Shown: piece after piece, positions 1 to 6,016 of the stretch
Position numbering within the stretch: position 1 is the first letter of the stretch
Layout of the letters: each line of letters opens with the position of its first letter
From: an uncultured Ignavibacteriota bacterium
GTDB taxonomy: Bacteria; Bacteroidota; Ignavibacteria; UBA10030; UBA8401
Length of the DNA stretch: 6,732 nt
Direction: 5' to 3'
Assembly (NCBI GenBank): GCA_903907305.1
Contig: CAIVNT010000255.1
Coordinates: 1 to 6,732 of the forward strand
The notes under the pieces: model-generated
What the model was told of the DNA's origin: nothing
The model's database searches: none
What the model saw: the letters and a program-made list of their open reading frames with translations, nothing else
Position numbers and translations under genes: made by a program

Positions 1-372
1 GACGGCCGAGACATCATTCGTGCTGACAACATCGGGCTTGATTTCGATGTTCATGCGGACATCTTTTTTCAAGATCGGAAAGACATCCTTTAGCAGAGGG
101 ATTCGTTCACGGTTAAATTTTGGAGAGAACCACGAACCATTATCTATCTCTATGAGCTGACGAGAATGTTTTTCATTGATAGCGCCGTTGCCGTCCGATG
201 TTCGCTGCAGTCTCCTGTCGTGAAAGACCATCGGAACATTGTCGGCGGAGAGACGTACATCCAGTTCGATCATATCGCTTTTTGCTTCGATCGCTTTCTG
301 GAATGCTGCCATAGAATTTTCGGGTGCTTCGTCCGAAAAACCGCGGTGGGCAATAATCAGTGGTCTTTTCAT
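1..372 (-). CDS. Glycerophosphodiester phosphodiesterase, N-terminal part (partial)
   Basis: This is the first 124 codons of a GDPD-family enzyme, and the 3' end lies beyond the left edge of the window. The family hydrolyses glycerophosphodiesters to glycerol-3-phosphate and an alcohol. The translation begins MKRPLIIAHRGFSDEAPENS. It shows the expected motif order: HRG at residues 9-11, PEN at 17-19, IELDVR at 35-40, VFHD at 49-52, RTSDGNG at 57-63 and IEIK at 109-112. The catalytic and metal-binding set of the family is therefore present: H9, R10, E36, D38, H51, E110 and K112. No signal peptide is visible, so a cytoplasmic UgpQ-like enzyme is more likely than a secreted GlpQ-like one, although this cannot be settled from the fragment. 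The ATG lies only 3 nt after the adk stop codon, so co-transcription and probably translational coupling with adk are expected. A GGGA inside the adk tail is the only weak ribosome-binding candidate. Confidence 0.9.
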   Translation of the reverse strand, partial: MKRPLIIAHRGFSDEAPENSMAAFQKAIEAKSDMIELDVRLSADNVPMVFHDRRLQRTSDGNGAINEKHSRQLIEIDNGSWFSPKFNRERIPLLKDVFPILKKDVRMNIEIKPDVVSTNDVSAV

Positions 373-375
373 CTG

Positions 376-1020
376 TCAGTGTCCCAATGCCGAGAGAAGC
401 CGTTGAGTGATCTCATCGATCTCGCCAACGCCGTTCACGTCAAGAAGGGCATGTGCCCTCTGGTAATATTTTTTTACCGGTTCGGTCGTTTCAAAATAAA
501 TCTCTAAGCGTTTAATCACTGTTTCGGGTTTATCATCATCCCGCTGAAAGATCTTTCCTCCGCACTTAAAACAATTATCGCCGGCCTTAAATTGATCGAT
601 GGTGGAATTGTAGATCTTGCCGCACCCTGCGCACAGAAAGCGGTCGGTCAGCCGTTCGAGAATGATCTTACGGTCAACATCAATATTGATGACCTTAAAT
701 TTGTGGATATTCAATGTGCGAAAAATATCATCAAGTGCTTTTGCCTGTCCAACGGTTCTCGGAAATCCATCCAGAATGAAACCGTTTTTACACCGTTCGG
801 AAGAGAGAAGATCGGACGCCAAAATGTTCATCACATCATCCGGTACAAGATTTCCTTTATCCATCAATACTTTTGCTTTTATTCCAAGGGGAGTTTCTGC
901 TTTTATGGCTTCCCGTAAAATATCACCGGTGGAAATATGCGGGATATGATAGACATGCGACAGAATTTTTGCTTGTGTTCCTTTCCCGACTCCGGGTGCA
1001 CCAAAGAGAATAATATTCAT
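376..1020 (-). CDS. adk: Adenylate kinase with four-cysteine (zinc-type) lid
   Basis: This cytoplasmic enzyme interconverts ATP + AMP and 2 ADP. The 214-residue length is typical of the long bacterial form. The P-loop GAPGVGKGT is at residues 7-15, the AMP-site STGD at 30-33 and GFPRT at 85-89. R123, R127, R160 and R171 align with the E. coli arginines R119, R123, R156 and R167. The lid domain (about 127-164) carries two CxxC pairs, C130/C133 and C150/C153. This is the arrangement that binds a structural zinc in Gram-positive and some other bacterial enzymes, so zinc binding is inferred. The usual glycine in the RLxGR motif is aspartate here (RLTDRF, D126), and the second arginine of the common GRR is F128. 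The ATG at 1018-1020 starts directly at the conserved MNIILFGAPG. It has no strong Shine-Dalgarno sequence, only a GAG a few bases upstream. It sits 30 nt downstream of rlmN and 3 nt upstream of the GDPD gene. Confidence 0.97.
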   Translation of the reverse strand: MNIILFGAPGVGKGTQAKILSHVYHIPHISTGDILREAIKAETPLGIKAKVLMDKGNLVPDDVMNILASDLLSSERCKNGFILDGFPRTVGQAKALDDIFRTLNIHKFKVINIDVDRKIILERLTDRFLCAGCGKIYNSTIDQFKAGDNCFKCGGKIFQRDDDKPETVIKRLEIYFETTEPVKKYYQRAHALLDVNGVGEIDEITQRLLSALGH

Positions 1021-1050
1021 ATTCGCTCAGACATTTAATTGTTGAAATGG

Positions 1051-2136
1051 TTAATTCAAAATTTCAAGTTCATTTTTTACCGCAAGTTGTCCGCACGCGG
1101 CATCAATATCAACGCCTGCACTGTGGCGGATGAATGTTATCACATCATTGGCTCGCAGCTTTTTCCAGATCTGTTCCAACCCCTCTTTCGATGCTCCGTG
1201 CAAGTGTGCCGAATATCCTTTCGGATTGGTGATATCAATAGAATGGAACGGGATCAGATTCACCCGGCAGTCAAGCCTGCGTGCAGCTTTAATCAGCAGT
1301 TGAACATCCTGATCCGTGTCATTCACCCCTTCAAAGACGATATATTCCAGCATCACGCTCTTTTTCGTCTTCTTATTATAGTATTCAAGTGCTGCGAGGA
1401 GATCCTCCACCTTGAATTTTTTTGTAAGCGGCATCAATGCGGTGCGCACATCGTCGCGGAGAGAATGGAGCGATAGTGCCAGTTTGATTTTTCTGTCCTC
1501 ATCGGCCATTTTCCGGATATGGTTTGCATATCCCGCGGTCGAAAGGGTGATCCTTCTCGAACTCAATCCGATGCCGTTTTGATCTGTAATAATGTCTATT
1601 GCAGACATAACATTATCATAGTTGAGCATCGGTTCCCCCATGCCCATAAACACAATATTGGTGATCGGTTTTTCGGAGAACGTTTGTGCTGTGAGATATT
1701 GATTGAGGATTTCGCCAGTTGTCAGGTTCCGAATGAAACCCATGGAAGCTGTAGCGCAAAATGTACAATCCAGAGCACACCCGATCTGCGTTGAAACGCA
1801 CAGCGTCATTCGTTCTTCCGCATCAACGGCCGTTACGCGAGGGGGAATCAGCACTGTTTCTATCTTTTTCCCGTCGGAAAGCTCATAGAGGAATTTTACA
1901 GTTCCATCTGCTTTTGATGTTTGGGATGTTGCCACACTGAATTGTTCGATATAGGCTGTTTCACTCAATTTTTGTCTGAGTGCTACCGAAAGATTGGTCA
2001 TCCCGTCAAAGGATGTTACGCGGTATTTGTAGAGCCATTGATAGATCTGTGCCGCCCGGTATTTCGGTTCACCAATGGAAACAATGAATTGTTCCAAACC
2101 GGCGAGCGTAAGTCCTTTAAGATTCGTGTCAGCCAT
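1051..2136 (-). CDS. rlmN: Dual-specificity 23S rRNA/tRNA adenine C2-methyltransferase RlmN
   Basis: This radical SAM enzyme makes 2-methyladenosine at A2503 of 23S rRNA and, in characterised members, at A37 of some tRNAs. The chosen ATG gives 361 residues. The N-terminal domain contains EPKYRAAQIYQWLY (23-36), typical of the family. The [4Fe-4S] ligands are C120, C124 and C127 in GCALDCTFC. MGMGEP is at 164-169 and LALSLHS at 219-225. The two mechanistic cysteines are present: C113 in LCVSTQ (E. coli C118) and C348 in DIDAACGQL (E. coli C355, the methyl carrier). C348, together with the overall length and motif layout, fits RlmN. The closely related Cfr resistance enzymes share these catalytic residues, but nothing here favours Cfr. 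An in-frame extension up to 2214 exists, but it does not match the family and would cross the predicted promoter, so the start at 2136 before MADTNLKGL is preferred. No Shine-Dalgarno motif precedes it; a hairpin and T-run lie there instead. It is the probable first gene of rlmN-adk-GDPD. Confidence 0.96.
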   Translation of the reverse strand: MADTNLKGLTLAGLEQFIVSIGEPKYRAAQIYQWLYKYRVTSFDGMTNLSVALRQKLSETAYIEQFSVATSQTSKADGTVKFLYELSDGKKIETVLIPPRVTAVDAEERMTLCVSTQIGCALDCTFCATASMGFIRNLTTGEILNQYLTAQTFSEKPITNIVFMGMGEPMLNYDNVMSAIDIITDQNGIGLSSRRITLSTAGYANHIRKMADEDRKIKLALSLHSLRDDVRTALMPLTKKFKVEDLLAALEYYNKKTKKSVMLEYIVFEGVNDTDQDVQLLIKAARRLDCRVNLIPFHSIDITNPKGYSAHLHGASKEGLEQIWKKLRANDVITFIRHSAGVDIDAACGQLAVKNELEILN

Positions 2137-2137
2137 A

Positions 2138-2180
2138 AGAAAAAAATTAGACTTGGAGAGTATCATCACCCGCCAAGTCT
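2138..2180 (-). promoter_or_regulatory. Terminator-like hairpin in the rlmN leader
   Basis: On the minus strand AGACTTGG (2180-2173) and CCAAGTCT (2156-2149) form a perfect 8-bp stem around a 16-nt loop. Two A residues and seven consecutive T residues (2146-2140) follow, ending just 3 nt before the rlmN ATG. The shape is that of an intrinsic terminator or attenuator. It could also be a 5'-terminal stabilising hairpin, since the predicted transcription start lies at about 2179. The inverted repeat and T-run are seen directly. A regulatory role is inferred. Confidence 0.5.
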
Positions 2181-2185
2181 GTAAT

Positions 2186-2214
2186 AAAATAGGTAAAATG
2201 GGAAAGGGATGCAA
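2186..2214 (-). promoter_or_regulatory. Candidate promoter of the rlmN-adk-GDPD operon
   Basis: On the minus strand a -35-like TTGCAT (2214-2209) is separated by exactly 17 nt from a -10-like TATTTT (2191-2186). This would start transcription near 2179, at the first base of the leader hairpin. The matches to the sigma-70 consensus are modest (3/6 and 4/6). The lineage may use a different consensus, so this is a tentative call. Confidence 0.35.
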
Positions 2215-2251
2215 CGAAGTTTCCCTTCATTAAAAAATCACCCTTTTCGCA

Positions 2252-2270
2252 TAAAACGGGAATCGTTTTA
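2252..2270. repeat. Perfect 7-bp inverted repeat in the divergent intergenic region
   Basis: TAAAACG (2252-2258) and CGTTTTA (2264-2270) are exact inverted copies around a 5-nt centre, GGAAT. The repeat lies between the two divergent promoters, about 17 nt upstream of the predicted vapBC -35 box. It could be a binding site for a dimeric regulator or simply a small AT-rich hairpin. No T-run follows on either strand, so it is not a good terminator. Confidence 0.4.
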
Positions 2271-2287
2271 AGCAGGAATTCCCTAAG

Positions 2288-2316
2288 TTGATTCATGGTA
2301 GAATGATGTGTATATT
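2288..2316 (+). promoter_or_regulatory. Candidate vapBC (and probably uvrA) promoter
   Basis: A -35-like TTGATT (2288-2293) and a -10-like TATATT (2311-2316) are separated by 17 nt. They match the sigma-70 consensus at 4/6 and 5/6 positions. Transcription would start near 2323, giving a leader of about 24 nt to the vapB ATG. The -10 element overlaps the left arm of the inverted repeat at 2306-2335, as expected for a promoter repressed by its own antitoxin complex. Confidence 0.55.
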
Positions 2317-2335
2317 TACTATGATTTATACACAT
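2306..2335. promoter_or_regulatory. Inverted-repeat operator, probable VapB/VapBC autoregulatory site
   Basis: ATGTGTATA (2306-2314) and TATACACAT (2327-2335) are perfect 9-bp inverted copies separated by 12 nt. Half-site centres are 21 bp apart, two helical turns, so two ribbon-helix-helix dimers could sit on the same face of the DNA. Type II antitoxins of this class usually bind such palindromes over their own promoter. Here the left arm covers the predicted -10 and the right arm the early transcribed region. The repeat is seen directly. VapB binding is inferred. Confidence 0.65.
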
Positions 2336-2336
2336 T

Positions 2337-2342
2337 AAGGGA
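2337..2342 (+). promoter_or_regulatory. Ribosome-binding site of vapB
   Basis: AAGGGA lies 4 nt before the ATG at 2347. It supports this start over the in-frame GTG at 2308, which lies inside the operator and upstream of the predicted transcription start. Confidence 0.6.
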
Positions 2343-2346
2343 ATTT

Positions 2347-2541
2347 ATGCGAACAAACATTATTATCGATGATAAGTTGATGTCTGCTGCATTAAGAACA
2401 TCGGGTCATTCCACAAAAAAAGAGGTTGTAGAAGAGGCGCTGAAACTGCTGGTGCAGATCAAGAGACAGAGCAGGCTGAAATCACTGCGCGGCAAGATCA
2501 AGTGGGAAGGCGATCTTGATGAAATGAGGAATTCGCGGTGA
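2347..2541 (+). CDS. vapB: VapB-family type II antitoxin
   Basis: This 64-residue protein is the antitoxin partner of the adjacent PIN-domain toxin. It binds the toxin to block its ribonuclease activity and, as a complex, normally represses its own promoter. Residues 2-7 (RTNIII) form the DNA-contacting beta strand of a ribbon-helix-helix fold. They are followed by two predicted helices (about 8-19 and 23-39, TKKEVVEEALKLLV). The C-terminal LRGKIKWEGDLDEMR (47-61) is the typical toxin-wrapping tail of this VapB subfamily, with W53 and acidic residues. R48 or R61 might reach into the toxin active site, though this is inferred. The ATG at 2347 is chosen because it has a good ribosome-binding site and matches the family N-terminus. 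The TGA stop overlaps the vapC GTG start by 4 nt (GTGA), so translation is coupled. Confidence 0.93.
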   Translation: MRTNIIIDDKLMSAALRTSGHSTKKEVVEEALKLLVQIKRQSRLKSLRGKIKWEGDLDEMRNSR

Positions 2542-2936
2542 TCTTTGTCGATTCGTCTGTATTGATTGACTATTTCAATAATGTGAAGACATGGCAAGTT
2601 GATGTGTTAGACGATTTGCTCGGGAAAGAAATCGTTATCATTGGTGACTACGTTCTTGCGGAAGTGCTGCAAGGATTCAAAAGTGACAAAGACTTTGCCA
2701 AGGCAAAATCGATTCTTCAATCTTTTCCCTGTTATGAAATTTGCGGAGAATCAATTGCTCTGAGAAGTGCTAAAAATTTCAGATTGCTTCGGAAAAAAGG
2801 ACTTACGATACGCAAGACGATAGATATTGTTATAGCAACTTTTTGCATAGAAAACGGTTTTACCCTGTTGCATAACGACAAGGATTTTTTGCCGTTTGAA
2901 AAGCATCTCGGCTTAAAAACACTTAAACAGAATTAA
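2538..2936 (+). CDS. vapC: VapC-family PIN-domain ribonuclease toxin
   Basis: This 132-residue PIN-domain protein covers a complete VapC. Family members are Mg2+/Mn2+-dependent endoribonucleases, and characterised members often cut initiator tRNA, other tRNAs or 23S rRNA. The target of this one cannot be read from sequence. The acidic active-site residues are in place: D5 in FVDSS, E42 in LAEVLQG, D96 in TIDIVIA, and D114/D116 in LLHNDKDF. There is no frameshift or internal stop, so it looks functional. Translation starts with GTG at 2538, inside the end of vapB. TGAGGA at 2525-2530 gives a 7-nt-spaced ribosome-binding site. The TAA stop (2934-2936) is followed almost at once by uvrA, which is unusual context for a toxin-antitoxin module. 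Confidence 0.93.
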   Translation: MIFVDSSVLIDYFNNVKTWQVDVLDDLLGKEIVIIGDYVLAEVLQGFKSDKDFAKAKSILQSFPCYEICGESIALRSAKNFRLLRKKGLTIRKTIDIVIATFCIENGFTLLHNDKDFLPFEKHLGLKTLKQN

Positions 2937-2944
2937 TATTGGGT

Positions 2945-5908
2945 ATGGGAAAAACTAAAGTACAATCGAAAACAAAATCTCCCCAACTTCATTCCACACG
3001 GTCTCCTCTTATCATTAAAGGAGCGCGGGTCCATAATCTGAAGAACATTTCCATCGAGATTCCGCGCAATAAACTTGTGGTGATCACCGGCGTGAGCGGT
3101 TCGGGTAAATCGTCCCTCGCGTTCGATACGATTTACGCTGAAGGTCAGCGGCGCTATGTGGAATCACTTTCCGCCTATGCCCGACAGTTCCTGGAGCGTA
3201 TGGACAAGCCGGATGTGGATGTTATCCAGGGAATGTCACCAGCCATTTCCATCGAGCAGAGGACCAATACTCGCAATCCCAGATCGACGGTTGCCACCAC
3301 TACGGAGATCTATGACTATCTCCGATTGCTGTACGCACGCGTCGGCAAAACGATCTGTCCGGTATGCGGACGTGAAATCAAAAAAGATTCCGTGCAGAAT
3401 GTTGTTGACAGAATCAGCCAGGAGAAAGAAGGGGGCAAGTTCTTTGTGATGTTCCCGATGCACGATCACGCCGACAGGACCATTGCAGAGGAACTGGAAA
3501 CACTGAAAAAGCGCGGGTTCTTCCGCATTGTGCTGAAAGGTGAAATGATAGACCTGAATGATCCCGCGCAATCGGAAAAGATTAAGGAACTGCTCTCGGT
3601 CCCGAAACGAACGGTAAAAAAGAATGTTCAAGGAGTCAAACCGGCTGTTCCCGCCAAAAAGAATCACTCTCAATCCGATGAAAAGAAGAACATCTTCATT
3701 CTTGTAGATCGTTATGTTCTCCGGAAAGATGAGATTCAAAGTCAGAACCGGCTTGCCGATTCGATTCAGACTGCATTTGTTGAAGGGGATGGCTACGCAT
3801 CTGTTCTGAATGTTGAAACGAAGGAGATCATTCCGTTCAGCCAGCATTTTGAATGTCCAATCGATTCTATCAGATTCGAAGAACCGGAACCGCATTTATT
3901 CGCATTTAATTCTCCCATCGGCGCATGTCCGAAATGCCAGGGATTCGGCCGTTCGGTCGGGATCGATATGGAACTTGTTGTTCCTGATCTGGAGAAGACA
4001 CTGAAAGAAGGGGCGGTGATGCCCTGGACAACGCCGAAGTTTCAGGAAAATCTTCGCGATCTTTCGCGCATTGCGTATGAAGCCGGCGTTCCCATGAATG
4101 TTCCATTCCGGAAATTGACGGAACAGCAATTGAACATCGTGATGAACGGATATGGAAAAGAATTTGACGGTATCAATGGCTTCTTCAAGATGGTGGAGCG
4201 AAAAGCGTACAAGATCCAATACCGGGTGATGCTCAGCCGGTACCGCGGATATACGATGTGCGATGTTTGTCATGGAGCCCGGCTGCGGAAAGAAGCATTG
4301 AATGTGATCATCGGAGGGAAGCATGTGGGCGAGGTCGCGGCAATGAATATCGAACGGGCTGATGAATTCTTTATGAATCTCAAACTGACGGATTTTGAGT
4401 TGAGCATAGGGAAAAGAATTCTGGAGGAGATCAGAAAGCGTCTGCGATATCTTGTGGATGTCGGAGTCGGATATTTAACGCTGGACCGTTTATCAAACTC
4501 ACTCTCTGGAGGAGAATCGCAGCGGATTAATCTCGCAACATCAATAGGTTCATCGTTGGTTGGTTCGATCTATGTTCTCGACGAGCCGAGCATCGGCTTG
4601 CATCCGCTTGATAATGACCGGCTCATCAATATTCTGAAACGGCTGCGCGACGTCGGGAATACCGTTCTTGTCGTGGAACATGATGCGGATATGATGAAAT
4701 CAGCCGATCAGATAATCGACATCGGACCGAAAGCGGGCGAACGCGGCGGCGAGATCATGTTCCAGGGAACATATGCTGAGGCGGTCGCAAGTGAAAACTC
4801 TCTGACAGGAAAATATTTGTCCGGAAAATTGAATATCCTTGTTCCGAAAGTACGCCGAAAAAAAATGTCTGTCTCACAAAAGACACCGGCACTGCCGAAT
4901 AATTCCATTCTTATTCTTAATGCATTCCAGCACAATCTTCAGAATATCGATGTAGAAATTCCATTGGGAATGTTCGTTTGTGTTACCGGCGTCAGCGGCT
5001 CGGGAAAAAGTACGCTTGTTCACGACATTATCGGTGAGGGGATTAAGAAGCGTTTGAACGGACACATCGGCCGGTTGAGCGGAGTACACGATATCAAGGG
5101 ATGGGAGAAGATCCAGCATCTTGAATTGGTCGACCAATCGCCTATTGGACGTTCGCCCCGTTCGAATCCGGTTACATATGTCGGCGTGTTCGATGGCATC
5201 AGAGAGTTGCTCTCAAAAACGGCGGCAGCAAAATTGCGCGGGTATCAGCCGGGATTCTTCTCGTTCAATGTTCCCGGCGGACGATGCGATGTGTGCGAAG
5301 GGGACGGTTTGCAAAAAGTAGAGATGCAGTTCATGGCGGACCTGTATTTGACCTGCGAATCGTGCAACGGCAAACGGTATAAGAAGGAAGCTCTTGAAGT
5401 ACGGTGGAACGGAAAGAATGTCGACGACATTCTCGGATTGACCGTTGAAGAGGCCATCGGTTTTTTCAACAAATATCCGGACGGACATAAGGTCGCACAA
5501 AAACTTGAAGTGCTCGACCAGGTCGGTCTTGGATACCTTCGTCTCGGTCAGGCAGCTACGACACTCTCGGGCGGCGAAGCACAGCGGATAAAACTTGCCA
5601 CACACCTTGTCGAGAAAAAAGATGGGCACACACTCTTTATCTTTGATGAACCGACGACCGGACTTCATTTTGACGACATCACAAAATTACTGAAATGTTT
5701 CACCGCGCTGCTCGAGACGGGGAATTCTGTACTTGTGATCGAACATAATCTGGATGTGATAAAATGTGCGGACCATGTCATCGATCTTGGACCGGGAGGC
5801 GGCGAAAATGGAGGGAAAGTGATTGCAACGGGCACGCCGGAAGAACTTGCCAGGATTTCACATTCCTTTACAGGAAATTTCCTTAAAAAAATATTACCGT
5901 TAAAATAA
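2945..5908 (+). CDS. uvrA: Excinuclease ABC subunit A
   Basis: UvrA is the DNA damage sensor of nucleotide excision repair. It works as a dimeric ATPase that loads UvrB at lesions. Numbered from the ATG at 2945 (987 residues), the first ATPase has Walker A GVSGSGKS at 49-56, signature LSGGESQ at 520-526, Walker B D546/E547 and H579. The second has Walker A at 682-689, LSGGEAQ at 874-880, D901/E902 and H934. The C-terminal zinc module is complete (C781, C784, C804, C807). At the other zinc site, CPIC of E. coli is C-P-I-D (C304, D307) ahead of C328/C331. Extra CxxC pairs occur at C138/C141 and C439/C442. A UvrB-binding domain region is present between about 130 and 290, so this is not a UvrA2-type protein. 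It contains a lysine-rich linker at about 219-249. About 20 polar, basic residues precede the usual start (LIIKGARVHNLKNI). A TTG at 2939 is an alternative start adding two residues; neither start has a clear ribosome-binding site. It follows vapC by 2-8 nt. Confidence 0.97.
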   Translation: MGKTKVQSKTKSPQLHSTRSPLIIKGARVHNLKNISIEIPRNKLVVITGVSGSGKSSLAFDTIYAEGQRRYVESLSAYARQFLERMDKPDVDVIQGMSPAISIEQRTNTRNPRSTVATTTEIYDYLRLLYARVGKTICPVCGREIKKDSVQNVVDRISQEKEGGKFFVMFPMHDHADRTIAEELETLKKRGFFRIVLKGEMIDLNDPAQSEKIKELLSVPKRTVKKNVQGVKPAVPAKKNHSQSDEKKNIFILVDRYVLRKDEIQSQNRLADSIQTAFVEGDGYASVLNVETKEIIPFSQHFECPIDSIRFEEPEPHLFAFNSPIGACPKCQGFGRSVGIDMELVVPDLEKTLKEGAVMPWTTPKFQENLRDLSRIAYEAGVPMNVPFRKLTEQQLNIVMNGYGKEFDGINGFFKMVERKAYKIQYRVMLSRYRGYTMCDVCHGARLRKEALNVIIGGKHVGEVAAMNIERADEFFMNLKLTDFELSIGKRILEEIRKRLRYLVDVGVGYLTLDRLSNSLSGGESQRINLATSIGSSLVGSIYVLDEPSIGLHPLDNDRLINILKRLRDVGNTVLVVEHDADMMKSADQIIDIGPKAGERGGEIMFQGTYAEAVASENSLTGKYLSGKLNILVPKVRRKKMSVSQKTPALPNNSILILNAFQHNLQNIDVEIPLGMFVCVTGVSGSGKSTLVHDIIGEGIKKRLNGHIGRLSGVHDIKGWEKIQHLELVDQSPIGRSPRSNPVTYVGVFDGIRELLSKTAAAKLRGYQPGFFSFNVPGGRCDVCEGDGLQKVEMQFMADLYLTCESCNGKRYKKEALEVRWNGKNVDDILGLTVEEAIGFFNKYPDGHKVAQKLEVLDQVGLGYLRLGQAATTLSGGEAQRIKLATHLVEKKDGHTLFIFDEPTTGLHFDDITKLLKCFTALLETGNSVLVIEHNLDVIKCADHVIDLGPGGGENGGKVIATGTPEELARISHSFTGNFLKKILPLK

Positions 5909-5917
5909 GACAATATA

Positions 5918-5939
5918 GTTTTTTGGGTAACCGAAAAGC
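5918..5939 (+). other. Small hairpin in the convergent intergenic gap
   Basis: As plus-strand RNA, 5918-5926 can pair with 5931-5939 over 9 bp (two of them G-U) around a GUAA tetraloop of the GNRA type. It lies 9 nt after the uvrA stop. There is no U-run after the stem, so it is not a canonical terminator. It might act as a 3'-end stabiliser or a factor-dependent stop, but this is speculative. The rest of 5909-6012 holds only AT-rich repeats. Confidence 0.3.
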
Positions 5940-5989
5940 ATGGAGACAATAGAATATTTCACACTGTTGAGAAGTGAATTTCTGGAATA

Positions 5990-6016
5990 TTAAATATCCT
6001 GCAAAAAAATATTTAA
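5990..6016. repeat. AT-only 8-bp inverted repeat overlapping the stop of the DUF4143 gene
   Basis: TTAAATAT (5990-5997) and ATATTTAA (6009-6016) are exact inverted copies around an 11-nt loop. With no G-C pairs the stem would be weak. Its place at the convergent gene ends suggests a possible bidirectional 3'-end element, but chance in AT-rich sequence is equally likely. Confidence 0.25.

Noticed and set aside
166..507. A 113-codon open frame on the plus strand
   Set aside because: It crosses the antisense of both the GDPD gene and adk, which are clearly real on the other strand.
1039..1476. A 145-codon open frame on the plus strand
   Set aside because: It is antisense to the radical SAM domain end of rlmN, is not protein-like in motif content and has no ribosome-binding site worth noting.
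2137..2214. N-terminal extension of rlmN by 26 residues
   Set aside because: The added residues do not resemble the family, the segment would include the predicted promoter and leader hairpin, and the ATG at 2136 fits RlmN start positions.
2200..2227. Short inverted repeats GGGAAA/TTTCCC and AAGGGA/TCCCTT
   Set aside because: They are 6-bp alternatives overlapping each other in purine/pyrimidine-rich sequence, no better than chance.
2258..2283. GGGAAT/ATTCCC repeat and the GGAATTCC palindrome within it
   Set aside because: These are short arms (6 bp with a 14-nt spacer, and an 8-mer palindrome) without supporting context, and they conflict with the better repeat at 2252-2270.
2308..2346. 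GTG start extending vapB by 13 residues
   Set aside because: It falls in the operator and before the predicted transcription start. The ATG at 2347 has a proper AAGGGA site and matches VapB N-termini.
3236..3895. A 219-codon open frame on the minus strand
   Set aside because: It lies entirely antisense to uvrA, whose frame is strongly supported by ATPase and UvrB-binding motifs. The translation has no recognisable domain.
5213..5668. A 151-codon open frame on the minus strand
   Set aside because: It is antisense to the second ATPase half of uvrA and shows no recognisable family features.
5951..5983. Stem TTCAC/GTGAA with flanking AGAA/TTCT as a terminator for uvrA or the DUF4143 gene
   Set aside because: The stem is short with an asymmetric internal loop, and no T-run follows on either strand.
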